64,000 nt of DNA from Rhynochetos jubatus (GCA_027574665.1 CM050648.1:62270863-62334862), one strand, 5' to 3'; counted from the stretch's first letter, positions 21,556 to 35,722 are shown. Numbers and translations are program-made. Notes: a model not told the origin generated them from the letters alone.

Positions 21556-24500
21556 TACAGTATTTAAAAAAAGATTGAAACCACGAAGTAAACCAGAAGA
21601 GCTTTCCAGCTTGCAACCACTGGTTCAACGTTGGTTCACTGCCAATAAACGTATATTTTAATTAGACTTGGCTATTAGCTTTTCTACACCTAGATTTGAA
21701 AAATATTTGAGGAAAATAGGTCAAACACCAGAACTACAACTTTCAGGCAGAAGAAACCTTCCATAAAGAACATTCTGGTGGGAAGAACAATTTTCCAATA
21801 AATTTTGTAGTCTGTAATATAAGCTTCTATTGCTTCATTCTTCCATCCAAAAAGCGTATATCTATATTAGACAAAGAACTAACTGATATCAAACAAACTA
21901 AGCAGTAAATTTACTATCTTATACACTATAAACTCAAATCTAAAGGTTCCAATGCCCAATGGGTCAACTTGAACACAGCCATTCTGCCTAGGAAGACCTA
22001 TTTGAAAACTCCCAAGTGTGGGGTAGGCTTTAAGATCCTAGACTACTTTTATGATCTTCCTTGCAATTACCTCTTAGAAGAGGTGCTGATGATTCTGTGC
22101 TGGCTGAAAATGAAGTGTAAAAAAAACTATTGTTCTTTGAAGGGAAAAGAAAGTGTTGCTATAGCAAAAATCTATTTAAAAATGGTTTTGACAGTACTAG
22201 GGACAGATTCAGACGTGATTCTTGGACGAAGGAAAATATTTCTCTGAGCTACTACACCTTCTTACTTAAATCAATACATTAACCAAAAAATCACTTTGCT
22301 CATGAATTTGCTCCTCTGTCAAATTATTAGTTCTTCCTGTCTGACAAGTTTTTGCTGTGATGAACCTTGTTTAAGATCTTAAAAAAACATTTAGATAAAG
22401 TATCTATTAAAGTTCCTTAAACCTTGAAATTTCATAATCATAACTTTGTTTATATCAGATGTTCCTTTCAGATGGATAATATTCTGCCTGTGAATACAAT
22501 CCTCTGCACTATTTAAATATTTGTGATACAAGGTTTAAAAATTATTACACTCTTCATAACTGCAAAAATCATATTTTAATGAGACAGTTCTGTTTGTATG
22601 TCTCCCTCACAGTATTTAGTTAAAGCAAGAAAAGAGGAAGAAGAAGAACTTACTCACAACCACCACCCATGCTAATGACATAAGTAATTTAATTAATGTT
22701 GAGGTGCTTTTAGTAACAAAATGCCTCATTTTCAGCACAAACACCACTGAAGTTTTTACACTGAATTGCTTGATATGTTTGGCATGAATCATAAAAAAAT
22801 ATGTTGCATTTACAGCAGTTAACGGGACTTTTATAAACTTCATAGCAAAACCACATTCACACAGCACATTTTCTGTATGGAGCAAGAATCTTCTGATAAA
22901 CCCTTTTACAAAAGGCTCTTGAGCACAAGCAATGAGGAATATAAAATGCATTTCACAGCATTTTATGAAGGTATAGATATTCCCAGAGTGACTTTGTCCC
23001 AAAAATCATAAATTCATCTTTTTATATTTTATCACGAAACTGAACCGAATTCAGGATATGAAATGCTAACAATAGAGAGAGGTCAAGCATCTTATCACGA
23101 TGCCTTTGCAGAAGGCTAACAGGCATGATTTAGAAGCAAATTAAGGAAAGGTGTGAAAGCTTTTACATATAAGAGAGTGATAAATAAGTGCTTATTGGTT
23201 AAGGCCTGAAAATACCTGTGTATCAAATTTGAAATTAATTGGACATTTGTCAGAATTGTAGCTTTAACTTTTAATTTTACTTTTAATATTTTTTATTTAA
23301 TTTAAATTTGGCTTAATTTAATTTAGCACTCTAACTATCCATTTAGAGGTGAAACTAACTCCATGTGCCTAGAAATAAAGTGGACTCAAGCTTTGAAAGG
23401 AACAAGCACATTAACATCACAACAATGTGCAGTATGTAAGTATTTAAAGTGTAAACTTTACAAGGACATTAAAGCAATTTGGACATCATCTCTATAACTA
23501 ATGTGTATTATTCTCTAATGCCTACTCAAAAATATTCTAGTTTTGCACTGTAATGTCTCTAAGTCCTTTTGAACTCTCCCTGGAAATACTGAGCCAATAC
23601 ATATAATCAGTGTCTCCTGATCACATTGTACTCACTTGCTAGTCAATGCTAAAGCCAAGTTTACATTAACAAAGTGTTTCCAGAATCCTTTGTGTACTTT
23701 CTCTGACCTGAAAATGACCCAAACTCTTACCTTTCCTTCTAAAATATTTACAGAAGCCTGCTGATCTTCTGTCTTTGATCTTCTCTAGCTTTACAAGTAT
23801 TGACAGGTATTTTCTCCTTATCCATCCAACAAAAGCATAACTTAAAAATGCAAACACTAGCACCTTCTATGACATTGCTGCACAGATGGTGCTACAATGT
23901 CTCTGGGGACCAGCAGCGGGTTCATTCTGGCATGCATATTCCTGTGGTTGACCAAGGAAACGAAACTTTCCAGCTAGCCTCCCGCAGTGTAGAAGATAGA
24001 AATACAGAATAGAGAGTGGACAAAACAGCAATGTCTAAGATTGAAAAAACCCCCAAAAAACAAAACAAAACAAAAACCCAACCACACCTTTTGCAAGGAG
24101 ACAGAGGGAATGAATGGTGCATTTGAGGGGAATTTCATTCAGAAGTCTTCAGAGAAATTGGCTTAAAATTATTAGGAAAGCTAATGGAGTAGAATATGTA
24201 TGGGGATTTCATCCTGCTTATCAGTGGAGACAGTATTGTCGCTTTGGGATTAAATCCTAATAAAGTGTAAATACACAGAGCACATTAACCAGGTATCTAA
24301 TTATCGTTTGCTAGAGAAAACTGCCTTTCGTGGAGTAACAAACATTCAAAAGTGGAATAGGATGGATATTAATTTAGTGATCTGAAAGGCAACGAGAAAG
24401 TTTAAAAGCTGCATGCTGTAGCCATGTAGACATAGCATCTATTTAACCTAAGTAACACAACAGTAAAAGCAAGTGTGACAAGGTGAGTGAAATCCATTCT

Positions 24501-26968
24501 GCAAGGGTTAGACCTATTTTGAAGAAGTTATTGGATAACATCCAAGGATAGCAAGTTCACATCTTCACAATTATTTTGCTCACTGTACAAAAACAAGCAT
24601 AAAAATAATTCATTAGACACAGAGTTTCAAAGCACGATGGTTAGAGGAGAGAGAACAGCCCCTGCCTGAGCTGGTAGGTTTGACTATGCAAGCCAGAAAA
24701 AGGGCTGGCAAGAACAGCCAGAGAGGAGGGAAGGTATTGACCAAAATTCAGGTAACAGTCTTCTAAGAAAGCGTGAAAAATACATTGGAGTCTTCTATTA
24801 ATTGTGTGAACCCAAAACGAGTAAGATACCTTCCCCATGATCAGCGCACGTATTTTATATAACCTGAGAAACCCTCAGGTTGGTGGATTCACCTAATCAG
24901 CTCTGAAACCACCTACTGACTCCAGATTTTCAAGTGAAGCACTTTTAGCTCCCTCAGACATATAACTGAATATAGCCAAGGAAATCTTGACAAGAAATTA
25001 TAAAACCTGTTACCTACCAGAAACTATCTGGCAAGTAAATCAAACATTAACAGAGATACTTTTTAAAAAGGATTAAAAGAATGCATTTGATCTAAGAACC
25101 CCAAAAAGAGCAGAGGATTTTTCAAATACATTACACATTTTTCTTTACCCACCCTTCCCTTTCTTAGGGGAGAAATCCCTCATAAGAAGAAATCAGAAAA
25201 CAGGTGTTGGCTAACACATGCCTCTGGTTTTTATTAAACTAGTTGGTTCTTTTCCTTCTTCCAATGGAAGCAAAATATATTGGCTGCATTGTTGATTAAA
25301 TTATCTTTGAAATCTCATGTAGACTTAAAGTCTACATAGTTCTAGAAAAACATCAACATGGATGTAGCAATAATATAGACAAAATTTAAGAGAAAAAAAA
25401 CCTTAACGATTTCTTTTTAAAGCTTTGTTACTCAAAGATTATTCAGTGTAACATCCTATGTGTGTATCATTTAAACTTTAATTCTTTCCTAGCTTTACGG
25501 CCATATGAAAGAGGTAGCTAACTTATGAAATGACTCAGGAAACAGAGCACAAAGTGGAATACTAAATACTACCTTTTTTTTTTTTTTTTTGTCTGCTTTA
25601 TCCTGTTCTTTCATAATGCTGGGAAAAGGAGATATATAAGGAGATATATAAGCTTGGACTTTAAGAGGAAAAAAATGTATTTTTTTGTAAGCAATTCTAG
25701 AAACCAAGAAAAGTTTGAGATTATTTAGTAGTTTGCTGAGGAGGCTAAGAAACTTCTGGGATTGTTTTACAAAACGTGCTACGATTAAGCTGCATTATTC
25801 AAAATTCTTCCTTTTCTTTACTGGTTTTCTAAATAGGCTTACTTGTGTTTGAAGTTAAGGCCCTTCAGAAGCTAGCCATTTCTCCTCTGACAAGCATTTT
25901 GCATCACTGTGACTGTGTCTCTAAACATCACTGTCAAAATCTGTGAATATCAAGCAAACATCATTTAACTCATTATTGGCAAGGGTTATGTTAAGGGCAA
26001 AGATGCCAAAACCATGCAGCAGCACATTTGCTGCAGATTAGTATTATTTACACTTTTCTATCAAAGTCAGGTAGACAATATATCATGTTGCTCAGTAAAG
26101 AAGGTATTACTCAACCCTACGTACCTTCAGACCCTATGCACCCCTATGTTACTGGGTACAGTGTTGTTGCAGCCCTGTTTGGAAGCTGTAGAAGAATTAT
26201 GTGATGCAAACTGCGGCTCTGGATTGCTACCCAGGAGAGATGCACACGTATCTCACAGGAGGCAAAACAACAACAACAAAAAAGACGAAGTAACAGAACA
26301 AGAGAAAATCCTCTTGTTCGGGCACATAAGTCAGAGTATATCCTACATGAGAAGCAGGAAAGCGTTACCGTTTCAGCTGACTGCGACAGAACAGGGAAGT
26401 AATGCAAAAGAGTAAGAGAAGTTTGCTGACACTAAGACAGCAGGAATCCTATGGCCAAATCAGCTATTACTGTTTTAAGGATCACAAACTGGGATTTCAT
26501 TCAGAGATCCCTTCTGAATTTGTGTCCATTGCAATTCTGTATTTTTAACTAAGGTTAATTCCCAGATTAAGAAAGTACACAATAAACATTGCAAAACTGT
26601 CAGTCATTCACCTTTTCACCTAATACAGCTTCTCCTTGTACCCTCTTCCTTACTCAGTGAGAGTAACAAATTCTGCAAATAAGGACAAAGGAATCAATTC
26701 AGACAATGAAAATAACTGCTATTTTTTTTTTAGGAAAAAATATTACTCTGAACATCTCAACTCATTTTTCTCAGATGCTTAATGTTAAAACTACAGTTTA
26801 AGTAATATTGAATTGGATGTTAGAAAGCCATGCCGATCTGCAAAAGAAAATTAAAAAATAAATCTAAAGCAATTTTAGAGGCTTTGGATTCTAAGATTAG
26901 AAGTAAGCCCTGACATATATGGAGGAAAAACAGAAGGATTATTTCTCACTAAAAATCAATCCCTGGGG
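21551..26968. other. Unrecognised AT-rich non-coding DNA
   Basis: No gene was seen over 5.4 kb. The stretch holds a strongly AT-rich patch built from TTAATTT/TTTAATT units (23266-23326), an A/C-rich tract (24043-24082), a 17-base T run (25574-25590) and a 12-bp tandem pair 'ggagatatataa' (25628-25651). Frames of 128 codons (22616-23002, -) and 133 codons (26014-26415, +) have no recognisable domain. The minus-strand frame at 26144-26407 is antisense to the latter. The region 24170-24440 is motif-rich (see findings). Confidence 0.55.

Positions 26969-26998
<30 letters not shown>
26969..26998. repeat. Poly(A) run of 30
   Basis: This is the longest homopolymer in the window. No processed gene copy was recognised upstream. 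It is a mononucleotide microsatellite. Confidence 0.9.
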
Positions 26999-26999
<1 letters not shown>

Positions 27000-29900
27000 C
27001 ACCATATTTTCTACATCTTCCTTGGAATATTTAACCTTTACATATGAGAATCAATCAGAAACACAAAGGCAACTGTTTTCAAGGCTATTAAGGAAAAAGA
27101 AAAAAAAAAAACTAAACATACAAGCATAGTTTTATTAAGGCTCAAATCCTTAAATTTACAGAAAGATATCTACAAAAGAATGAGATAAAAGATTAAATAA
27201 GAGATTTAAATAGAAGGTAGGTTGTGTACCCAACTTATGGCTTGTGAAATCCTTCCTTACAGTTTTCTTAGGATCAAAGGTAGATCAGTTCATTAAAAAA
27301 ACAAAAAAACAAAAAAAAAAAACCAAAACAAAACAAAAAATAAACCCACATACAAACAGAAAAATTCTAGCAAACTGTAAGTAGGGCTAATATTGTTTCC
27401 TACATGTGTGACCATTTCACTGTACTTCGGAAATAAGTCATATGTATGGCATGGCTTGTAACCCACCTTCTCCCCTATTTCCCCTAGGGATAAGAAAATT
27501 ACCTGAGTACAGGTTTCATAGCACAGGAACACAAGCAAACTACTCAAGGCAGCATGTGAACAACTGAGACCCTGGGCTCGACCACTGCACATTGCAATTG
27601 CTAGTCACAGAAAACAGCACGAACTATTGAGGGGAATCCAGGAATTTTACAGGAGAATATGTGCTTCTTATCACATTTTACTGCTCTACTCAATACAAAA
27701 TATAACAAGACAGCCTGATGTAACAGCTTCTCAATTTTTTTCTTTTTTCAAATGAGGAAGGAAAGAAGATGGCAGCAGCAGAAAGCCAAGCACTGAGAAA
27801 CAGCCTGTGGAAGTTTTCACCAGGAACTCCCCCATCCATTGTCCCTTTGGCTTGGCCACTGTGATTCTGGATGACCTGACCAGCACCAGCAACATTAGGA
27901 CATCAGACAAAAAGATATTCTGCTTAAACAAGAAGAATCAAGACCCATAAATCCATTAATTTTTATGAAAATGGCTTTCTTTCACCTATATATTATCCAA
28001 TAAATACCTTGTACTATGGTGTACAGTAAATAGGTCCATAAGAAGCAGGATCTGTCTGTATCTCAGGTAAATGCATCAAAGATTATACTTGAAAAAAAAG
28101 TGGTTTGATATCTTGATGCACTCTCTACCTAAATTCCTCTCATGAATGTCCCTCCCTCTTTGTCCATTTTCCTCTTTCGCCAAACACCTAGCAGCATTCA
28201 CAACAGATGCTCTTCAACTAATTAATAACAGAGATTCAATGACCTATCACTCATAAAAATGCTAATTAAAATTAGGAATAACTCAGGGTGTGTACATCTG
28301 TAAACTACACTGGAAGGAGCTAATTAACACAATTTATTAAAGTACATTAAGTAAGGCTCTCCATACGCTCAGCTTGACCTTTTTGACCAACAGCACACAC
28401 AGGAAGCCAGAAGTTCAGTGGTCAGTTTCATGGCAGATGTTCAAGGAGAAGCTGTCAAAACCCACTGATCAGGCCATTCTGGAAAAGTTGGAGAGTCTAC
28501 CCCACAAGAATGAAGTGTTGAAAAAAGGGACTGTGAGTAGGGACACAATGCAGTGCGGCGTGACCTAAATGTCAAGTTAGAAGCGTAAAGTGCCAGCTGG
28601 TACACCAGCCCTGCATGCCTTTGGATAGCACTCTTGGCCTTACATCATGTTAGGGATACGGTCCTGCTTCAGGAAGGAAGGAACGTTTCCCCAAAGGCTT
28701 TCTGCGTATTTAGTAAATACGAAGTTTTAATATAAATTACTACTCATTAAAGGGAGAGGGGAAAAAAAAAAAAAAAAAGGTAAGAAGAAATTTGAAGTTG
28801 GGTGTGGAGTGCGAAAACAGAGTGAAAGGTAATCAAACTCACTGTTGTACAAAGTATGCCCGGGCAGCTGTATCAACAGATTCCCGCCCACTGATTGCAG
28901 ATATTGCCAGCATTTCGCTTCTGTCAGTGCTCGTCTGTTGCGACTGCATGGATTCCTGACTGCCTCTTGGCAAATGGTAAGGCACCTCAGACAAAAAGCA
29001 ACTGTTCGGTAAGATCATCTTTTTGCGCTGTAACTGCTGGTATGTTTTTGTTGAGTATATTGAGGATTATCACAGATTGCTACATTTCTATTTAAGGCAG
29101 CAAAATCAATAGTTGTCTATATATATAAAAAATAAACACACCAAAATCTTTCCTTTAAAAACAGGAAGAAAAACTATCAAAAGATTGCTCCAGTAATCAT
29201 TTGGTTGCTACACAGAATATTTATCTGTACATATTATCATGTCTCTCACATTTGATGGAACCAGGTTCCACTGTTTACCCAATTTTAAAACAAAGACTTC
29301 CTGTTGCCTAATTAACACCTTATAATCTTTCCCTGAGCCAAAGCATTCCCCAATATGGTACTATTTCATTTACTGTGCAAGGCTATACCACCGTTCTCCA
29401 TATCACTCCAGATCAGTCTCAAATAATCTCTCTGATGTTACTATCAAGATGCAATTGGAGTTTTTTTGAGAAACACAAAGAAAGAAAGGAAAATGAAGGT
29501 ATGTTCCCTATCGAAGCATCATTTCAGCATAAGAGAGAAAATAAAAGGTAATTTCAGCATATGGGTAACACATGTTGTAAAAAGCATCCTAGGATAAGTC
29601 TGTAGTTTCAGGGTCATTTTAAACCTGCCTAATTGCTGAAAAATAGGGAAGTCCCACTGACCACCTCTGCTTTTTCCTCAGCTTTCTCTTCCATCCTCTG
29701 TGTCTTATATGGTCCATAAGTCAGGTAAAAGAACACATTCAGCTGTCCAAAACCCAACATCTTTTCCTGTGTCTGGTCAAACTGTTTCTTTTATTCTTTG
29801 ATCTAATTCTTTATGCAAACTCATGAAGAAAAGTGACAGAAATGACAGATCTTTCAGCAATCAGAAGGCTTCAGCTTTACAAAATAAATCTTAGAAATAA

Positions 29901-31499
29901 TGATGTGTTGGATTTTTTTTAATCCAAGTTAGTTTAAAACTTTTTTTGTGTATGCTTACTGAGACTGTGGTAAAACATATATTGCAGACATATTTCAAAA
30001 GATTGTGTGACCATCTACCTATTAACAAATCTACCTATTTACATTACTTCAGGTAAATAAGGTATAATCTGTCCCACGATGAGTCTAATTGAAATTCTTT
30101 AAAATTATACATGAAACTACAGCTAAAAAGAGAAGGAAGGAATATAAATAAATATGCAGCTGAAAGATTTTAGAGTGAGATATCCATCTGCATAAATGTT
30201 TCTGTAGGGAATCCACAGCAGTGTTCTCTCTTTCTGAACACTTCAAGTGGAAGCAGAAAAAATGGCAGAAACACGACAGATCATATTTTTCCAATGCATT
30301 TATGAACTGAATCTGGAAGAGCTAAGGAGTCTTTTTATTTTTCTCCATCTTGGATTCCAGAAGCAGAATTAAAAGGAAATTACTCACATTAAAACAAATT
30401 AATCAAACTTTGACAGGATAAACAGCATGTAACTGTTTATCCCTATTCGTGAAAAATTCCCTAGGAAAGAAATGGAAAAGGAAAGGTTGAAAAAACTCCG
30501 TAACAACAGAAATCAAGTTGGAAAACATCTTCTTGATTTAACAGAAAAGACTTGTCCAATGAGAAATTATAGTCAACTCTAAAAATAGTGTAAAATGATT
30601 CATTAAGACCTAGAAAGAAAGCTCTACTTAGTCAAACTGAGAATAAAAGTTCACTTGAACTTCTTTCTGAAAGTCCAAGGTAATATGAAGTTTTTAATAC
30701 CAGTCTAGCTTTGGCAGAAGTCAAATACTTTTCAATATTTGACACATTTATGTCAAAAGAAAATAAATTATTTTTGCTATTGGTTGGTCCATTCTTGTCA
30801 AAATCCAACTAACTTTTCTTCATTCTTGGAACATCATTCCTGCAGTTGTCAAGCAAAGATAGAGCTGGATGGAAAGAATGAGGTTACTGGAGTACAAAGC
30901 ACAGCTTTAAAAAAAAAAATACACATACACAGATAGGTAAACTTTTAAATGTTCCCAAAAAGTCATGTAACAGTGTAAAAAGTAATTGTCTTTGAGAAAA
31001 ACAGGAGTTTTGACTGCAATCTCTACTAAAAATAAATCAGTGATTGAAAGAATAACATAAACTAAGGATGAATCAAAATCAATGGGAATTTTCTTGACTT
31101 GTCAAAACCAGATTTGTATTCCCTAATAAATCTTCCTGTCTCTGGAGATGATCAAGAGAACTATGTCAGGAGAAAAATGGACCCATTTGTTCTTTTACTT
31201 ACTTCAAATAGAGCTACCAGTGCCCCCATAAAATGTTGCTAGAAGATAATACTCTATGAGCACAGCTATAGCCAATTCTGTGAATGGAGGCCAAGTAAGA
31301 TTTAATCTTAACAACTGGTGTGTAACTGGAGTCTCCTGCAGGCAAATTATTACTAAAAACATGCACAAAATGTATATATTACTGAATATGCGCTACCCTA
31401 AAAATAGCTAAAATCTTGCCACACACAAAGATAGTTTTTTGGTAGCACAAAAGACATAGGATAATGGAAGCTATTTTCAGCTTGTACTGGAAGCCCCTT
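26999..31499. other. Unrecognised non-coding DNA with A-rich tracts
   Basis: No gene was recognised. The stretch contains an A-rich tract with interspersed C (27294-27350, CAAAA-type low complexity) and a 17-base A run (28762-28778). A locally more GC- and CpG-rich patch at 28850-29050 has a donor-like ATG|GTAAGG at 28979. The acceptor in front of it is weak, so I do not call an exon. Short frames (60-99 codons) are unremarkable. Confidence 0.55.
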
Positions 31500-32130
31500 T
31501 AGTAGCTTCCACCTGCACTTGGAATATGTTGGACTGACTAGGTTCTGTAGATCATTCCAAACACTAATAAAATCTGCAGTTAGGAACCTCTTCTTAATGG
31601 TCAGCCTAAACGCATCTTTAACATCCTTTAAGGAATCCAGGCAAAACAAAAGGTATTAATATTTCAATATATTTAGAAACCTATTGAACCCTGAACTATC
31701 ATTTAACACACTTAATGCTTATAATACTTTCTTCAGGCAAGAAAGCCTTTGTCATCTAAAAATATATTCCATTTCTGTGCCCAGGCAGTATAATTCTATC
31801 ATTGATGAAAATCTTAAAGGTTCCTCATGACAAGAAAGATATCACTGGCATCATTTCTTACATAATGTTTTCCCTTCTCATTCAATACCATCACATTTCA
31901 GCTAAAATTGTTGGGACTACTACTGTCCATTATAGGATTTAAGTTTTTTCCCAGGTGCATCAGACTACATTTTTCCATGTTGACTCTCATTGGTTTCCTG
32001 TCAATGCTTCAGATCTCTGAAGATTCCCATTACTTCTGTTCCCATCACTATTTATCCTGGCATTCTCTGTTTAATATAAATGGCAAATTTAATTACTTAT
32101 TTCATGCCATTTTCTAAATCATTAGTAAGG
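31500..32130 (-). mobile_element. Old CR1-type LINE relic
   Basis: Read on the minus strand this resembles the 3' region of an old CR1/L3-like LINE. On the plus strand are 'tcattccaaacactaataa' (31553-31571) and 'gttaggaacctcttcttaat' (31580-31599), followed by 'ggtcagcctaaacgcatc', which correspond to the reversed 3'-UTR blocks. From 31950 come 'cccaggtgcatcagactaca' and 'tttccatgttgactctcatt', then 'cattttctaaatcattagta' (32108-32127), which correspond to the reversed ORF2 end. No frame is intact. It was recognised from memory and its limits are approximate. Confidence 0.5.
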
Positions 32131-34180
32131 ATTTTTTTTTATTTATTTTAATTTAGAACCAACCCTTCCCATGGAAGAAAATGTTTTTTATTTTTAAACA
32201 TATTGGTAACATTAAGTGACGTTGTAGTAACCAGCCTTTTTTAGCAGCCCGCAGCTTGGTGGCATCATACATAGGGTTGGATTCAAGCCCTTTTCCCAGA
32301 ACTTTGTATTTAATTCTGTCATACTAGACTGTAAAGGTGCATGCCTAACCTGGAAACTTCTTCAAGAGCCCAAATAACCCCACAGTAGGAGTCTACTCCA
32401 GAGACCTTTTGCCTGAAAGACATACTTGGTTTCAGAGTTTCTCACAGGTGTTTTAAATCAGAATCCCTTCACTTTGAGTCAGAACAGCTTCCAATAACGG
32501 CCTCATACTCATGTGGCTCCCAGCTCCCTACTCACACTCCTTATGGCTGATTTATTTCAGAAAAAAAATAAAATAAAATCACTGGATCCCTAATCGGGAT
32601 GGATCTCTTTTCGCCTAAAAGGGCCAGCAATTTCATAACAAACATGAAACCGTCTTAAACAGGCCAAAGGAAACATAAACTTAAGAGTTCAGACCTGTAT
32701 CATTTTATTTGGCACACCAAATTATTATACATCAGTTACCCTAGACTAAATGCAACAAGGTATACTATGAAATGACTGAGGCACTACACAGTAAACCACA
32801 GGATGGTGAGAATCATTTCTTCAAAAAAATGATGTTTGGAGAGATATAAACAGACTCCTAGCTGCAAAGGTTTCAAGTTTGTTACCTACTGCTGCTTTCT
32901 GAGCATGATAAATAGGCTGTTGTGCACAGGATTGAGATATAATTCCACTTCCCATGGCAAAAAGCAGGCATTCTTATCATTCTAGTATATATCTGGCCTC
33001 CACACATTGCTGTTTTCAATATCCACTAAATCCTAAGAGGTCTGAGCTAAGAGCATGCTAGGTAAACAAACAGATAGGATTCTTTCCCAAAGGGACAATC
33101 AAGGAAATGATTGCAAAGTATCTTCGGTTCCAGTGACTTGCTGTATGCTAACAATCCTTTAATTCCCTCTCACACCTCCTTGCTTTCAATACCATATTAA
33201 GGTCTTTCATTTGTATCAGTTAAAGAAATTCAGCAGAGGCGATCTATTAAAATGGAACAGAGAAGGACATCTAGCTAGAGGAAAAGCAATAATCTACTTT
33301 GCTTTTCTTTATAAAGAAAATCAAATATTCTCAAAACAAACAAGACATTACAAATTCAGGGTAGAAAAGGGTAATTATTCATTAAGATCTTTACCACATA
33401 TTCAAGATCTTCACTGATTATGAATATTGAGTTTTATAACTGAAACTACTGCAAGAACTATCTGGTGGTGACTATATAACTTCAAAACAAGTAGGAGATC
33501 AGCAAATTAAATTCTTCTAAATATCATCAGAAGCTACAAAGTTGAATTGATTTAATAAGTCTGATGAAGGATGCCTCTTATAACAGCTCTTTCATACTTT
33601 CTAACCAGGAACTGACCCTTAGCTACAAATCACAGACTACCATATCAAGGCTCAAGAGCAACACATAATGTACCTAAAATGAAACCTAAACAGAGTTTGC
33701 CTGCATAAATCTGAGAAAATTATACTCTCTCTTGTTCCATGTGTTTAAGATATCTTCTGAAGCTTCTTTCTTTCCTGATAAATGGTCACTCATAAAACCA
33801 CTAGTGTCTCTTCCTGTGCTGCCACCTTGCCAGTGTTTGCTCCCCAACCACTGCCATGACGCATTCACAAACTGTGTCAGCACTGCAAATTCCCTATCTA
33901 CACACACACTAAGAGTGGGCTCAACAGCTCTGTGTTCAGCAGCTACCACCCCTTTTATCTGCAAGACCAATAGGGAGGCGAGCCTATTTCCCAGATTCTC
34001 AGAAATCTAAGCAGTTGCTCAGGGCAGCTTCTGTGCCAATCTTAGCACAGAAATCTTCTTTGGAAGAGGAGTTTACGTCACATCTTTCATTTGCAAGATG
34101 AAGCCATAAAAATTAGGCTATATTCCAAAGCATTTGCTTTCTCACAGATTTGTTTGCATCTATAATGAAAATCCAGCGCC
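32131..34180. other. Unrecognised non-coding DNA
   Basis: No gene or repeat family was recognised after the CR1 relic. Two overlapping opposite-strand frames (33686-33970 and 33732-34010, 92-94 codons) are chance frames without domains. Confidence 0.6.
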
Positions 34181-34204
34181 TTTTTTTTTTTTTTTTTTTT
34201 TTTT
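34181..34204. repeat. Poly(T) run of 24
   Basis: A pure T homopolymer. If it were the tail of a minus-strand retroposon, the body would lie to its right (34205 onwards), but nothing recognisable is there. It is a mononucleotide microsatellite. Confidence 0.9.
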
Positions 34205-35549
34205 GGCATAGTCAAAGGATTTGGGAAGAAAACTAATTTGGATGAAAACTAACAAAACCTTCTTGTCCCTTCTCAAAAATAACCTCAAACCAATAACTAG
34301 ACATGTCGAGGGAAAGCAGGAAAACTCATAACAAAAACAGTCTGTTTATTGAAACAATTTTGTTCTAGTCTACTAAGCTTCCACTACACATGTAATAATA
34401 ATCATCACTGTTACAGAAGTCACCAGCAGAACATAAATCACATCACTGCTGACTGCAAAGGCCAGCATGGACTATGCTTTAGCTCTTTGGGTGTCTCATT
34501 AAAACTCACCTTCTAAATATAATACATTTTTCATCAACAAGCTAGCCTTGTAGCATTAATTCAAACATTACAAATCAGTTATTAAAAAGGAAAGTTAAAA
34601 GCATTGGTATAAGAGCATACTACTAGTTTGGGGTTTCAATGTTTCTCTTTTTAGAACTAAAGACCACTAGCAGTACTCACATTCTGAATTTGTGTAGCAG
34701 AGAAAGAAGGCACATGAAAGGGGTACCCTAAGGCGGGATTTTCCTTTGAGCCATTTACTAGGATCGTCCTGCTGAGTACATGCAACTGAAGGCTGATATA
34801 CTTCGTAATTTGTAAAACAAACTCTTAAATCACAATCGTATCTGAGATGTTACTTTGAATCCCAGCAGTGATATATATAAATGTCTTATAGAGCTGTATA
34901 AAATGGACTTTCAACCAGTAGTAAAATGAATTATTCCTGCACTCAGCAGAAAAGAAAAATAATTATATCCATTAACATCCATTCCCACAGCTTCATAAAT
35001 CACAGCTTTTTTGAATATTCATCTTTTTCTAAAGTTAATCCTGTTATCAAGCAACATTTTGTGGTTGGCTAGTTTGTTAGTGCAAAATACTACAAGAAAA
35101 TTCAGGGAATTATTTTTAATGTAAAGCACAAATTAAAACAAAGCTGAGGCAAGGGAGAGGAGAGAGTCAAGGCAAAAAAAAAAAAAAGCTCTGTGGATTT
35201 TGCTGACATCCTCTCATGGAGCATAGTGTTGCTAGGCTCAGAGGAAACCGCTGCTGGTTATTTTTAAAAAAGTATTTTGCCATGCAGTACTTTGAGTTTA
35301 GCCACTATACCATATATGAAAAGGATCCTTCCCTCTAGCACTCATCCTATTTTTAGAGTATTACTAAATTTTGCCCTTGCATGATCCATGCATCTTAATA
35401 GGGCCACCTAAGGAATTAGACAGATACTGGAAATAAGCAGACAGGTCCTAATTAGAATATGCTGGGAGGTGTGGGAGTAGGAACCCTGAGAAAATGGATC
35501 AGGTTGTGTAGGAAGCCTACCATTTTTCTCTCAGTCTTTTCTTTTGCAG
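34205..35549. other. Unrecognised non-coding DNA
   Basis: No gene was recognised. It contains a 13-base A run (35174-35186). The last 22 bases (35528-35549) form a strong pyrimidine tract ending in TTTTGCAG, which serves as the acceptor of the candidate exon that follows. Confidence 0.55.
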
Positions 35550-35722
35550 AAGCCCACCTATGACATGCCACCTCCTCCTCTTCTCCCACACCTGCCAGAC
35601 GGGAAGGATGCAAAGAAACAGTGCTCTTGTGAGCATCTTTAATGCCACTGCTTCATCAGATGTAGATCCATGTGTTCACATCACTCATTTTACCTACTCC
35701 AACACTGCAGTTTTGGAACCTT
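35550..35722 (+). other. Candidate exon or small ORF, unproven
   Basis: A 173-base stretch is bounded on the left by a pyrimidine-rich acceptor ('tcttttcttttgcag') and on the right by a donor GTAAGTAA at 35723. One frame (from 35551) stays open through the whole stretch and on to a TAA at 35728. From the ATG at 35560 this would give 56 residues with one NAT glycosylation-type motif and several cysteines. The frame starting at 35550 stops at 35640. I recognise no protein family. It could be an untranslated or non-coding RNA exon, or a coincidence. A pair of good splice signals with an open frame is not rare in 64 kb. Confidence 0.2.

Noticed and set aside
22616..23002. 128-codon minus-strand frame
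   Set aside because: Hydrophobic and F-rich because of an antisense A/T-rich composition. No family recognised.
26014..26415. 133-codon frame with an 87-codon antisense frame
   Set aside because: Opposite frames over the same DNA with no domain in either are typical of chance.
26969..26998. Poly(A) tail of a retroposed transcript
   Set aside because: The upstream sequence is unrecognised AT-rich DNA with no coding match, so it is simply a homopolymer.
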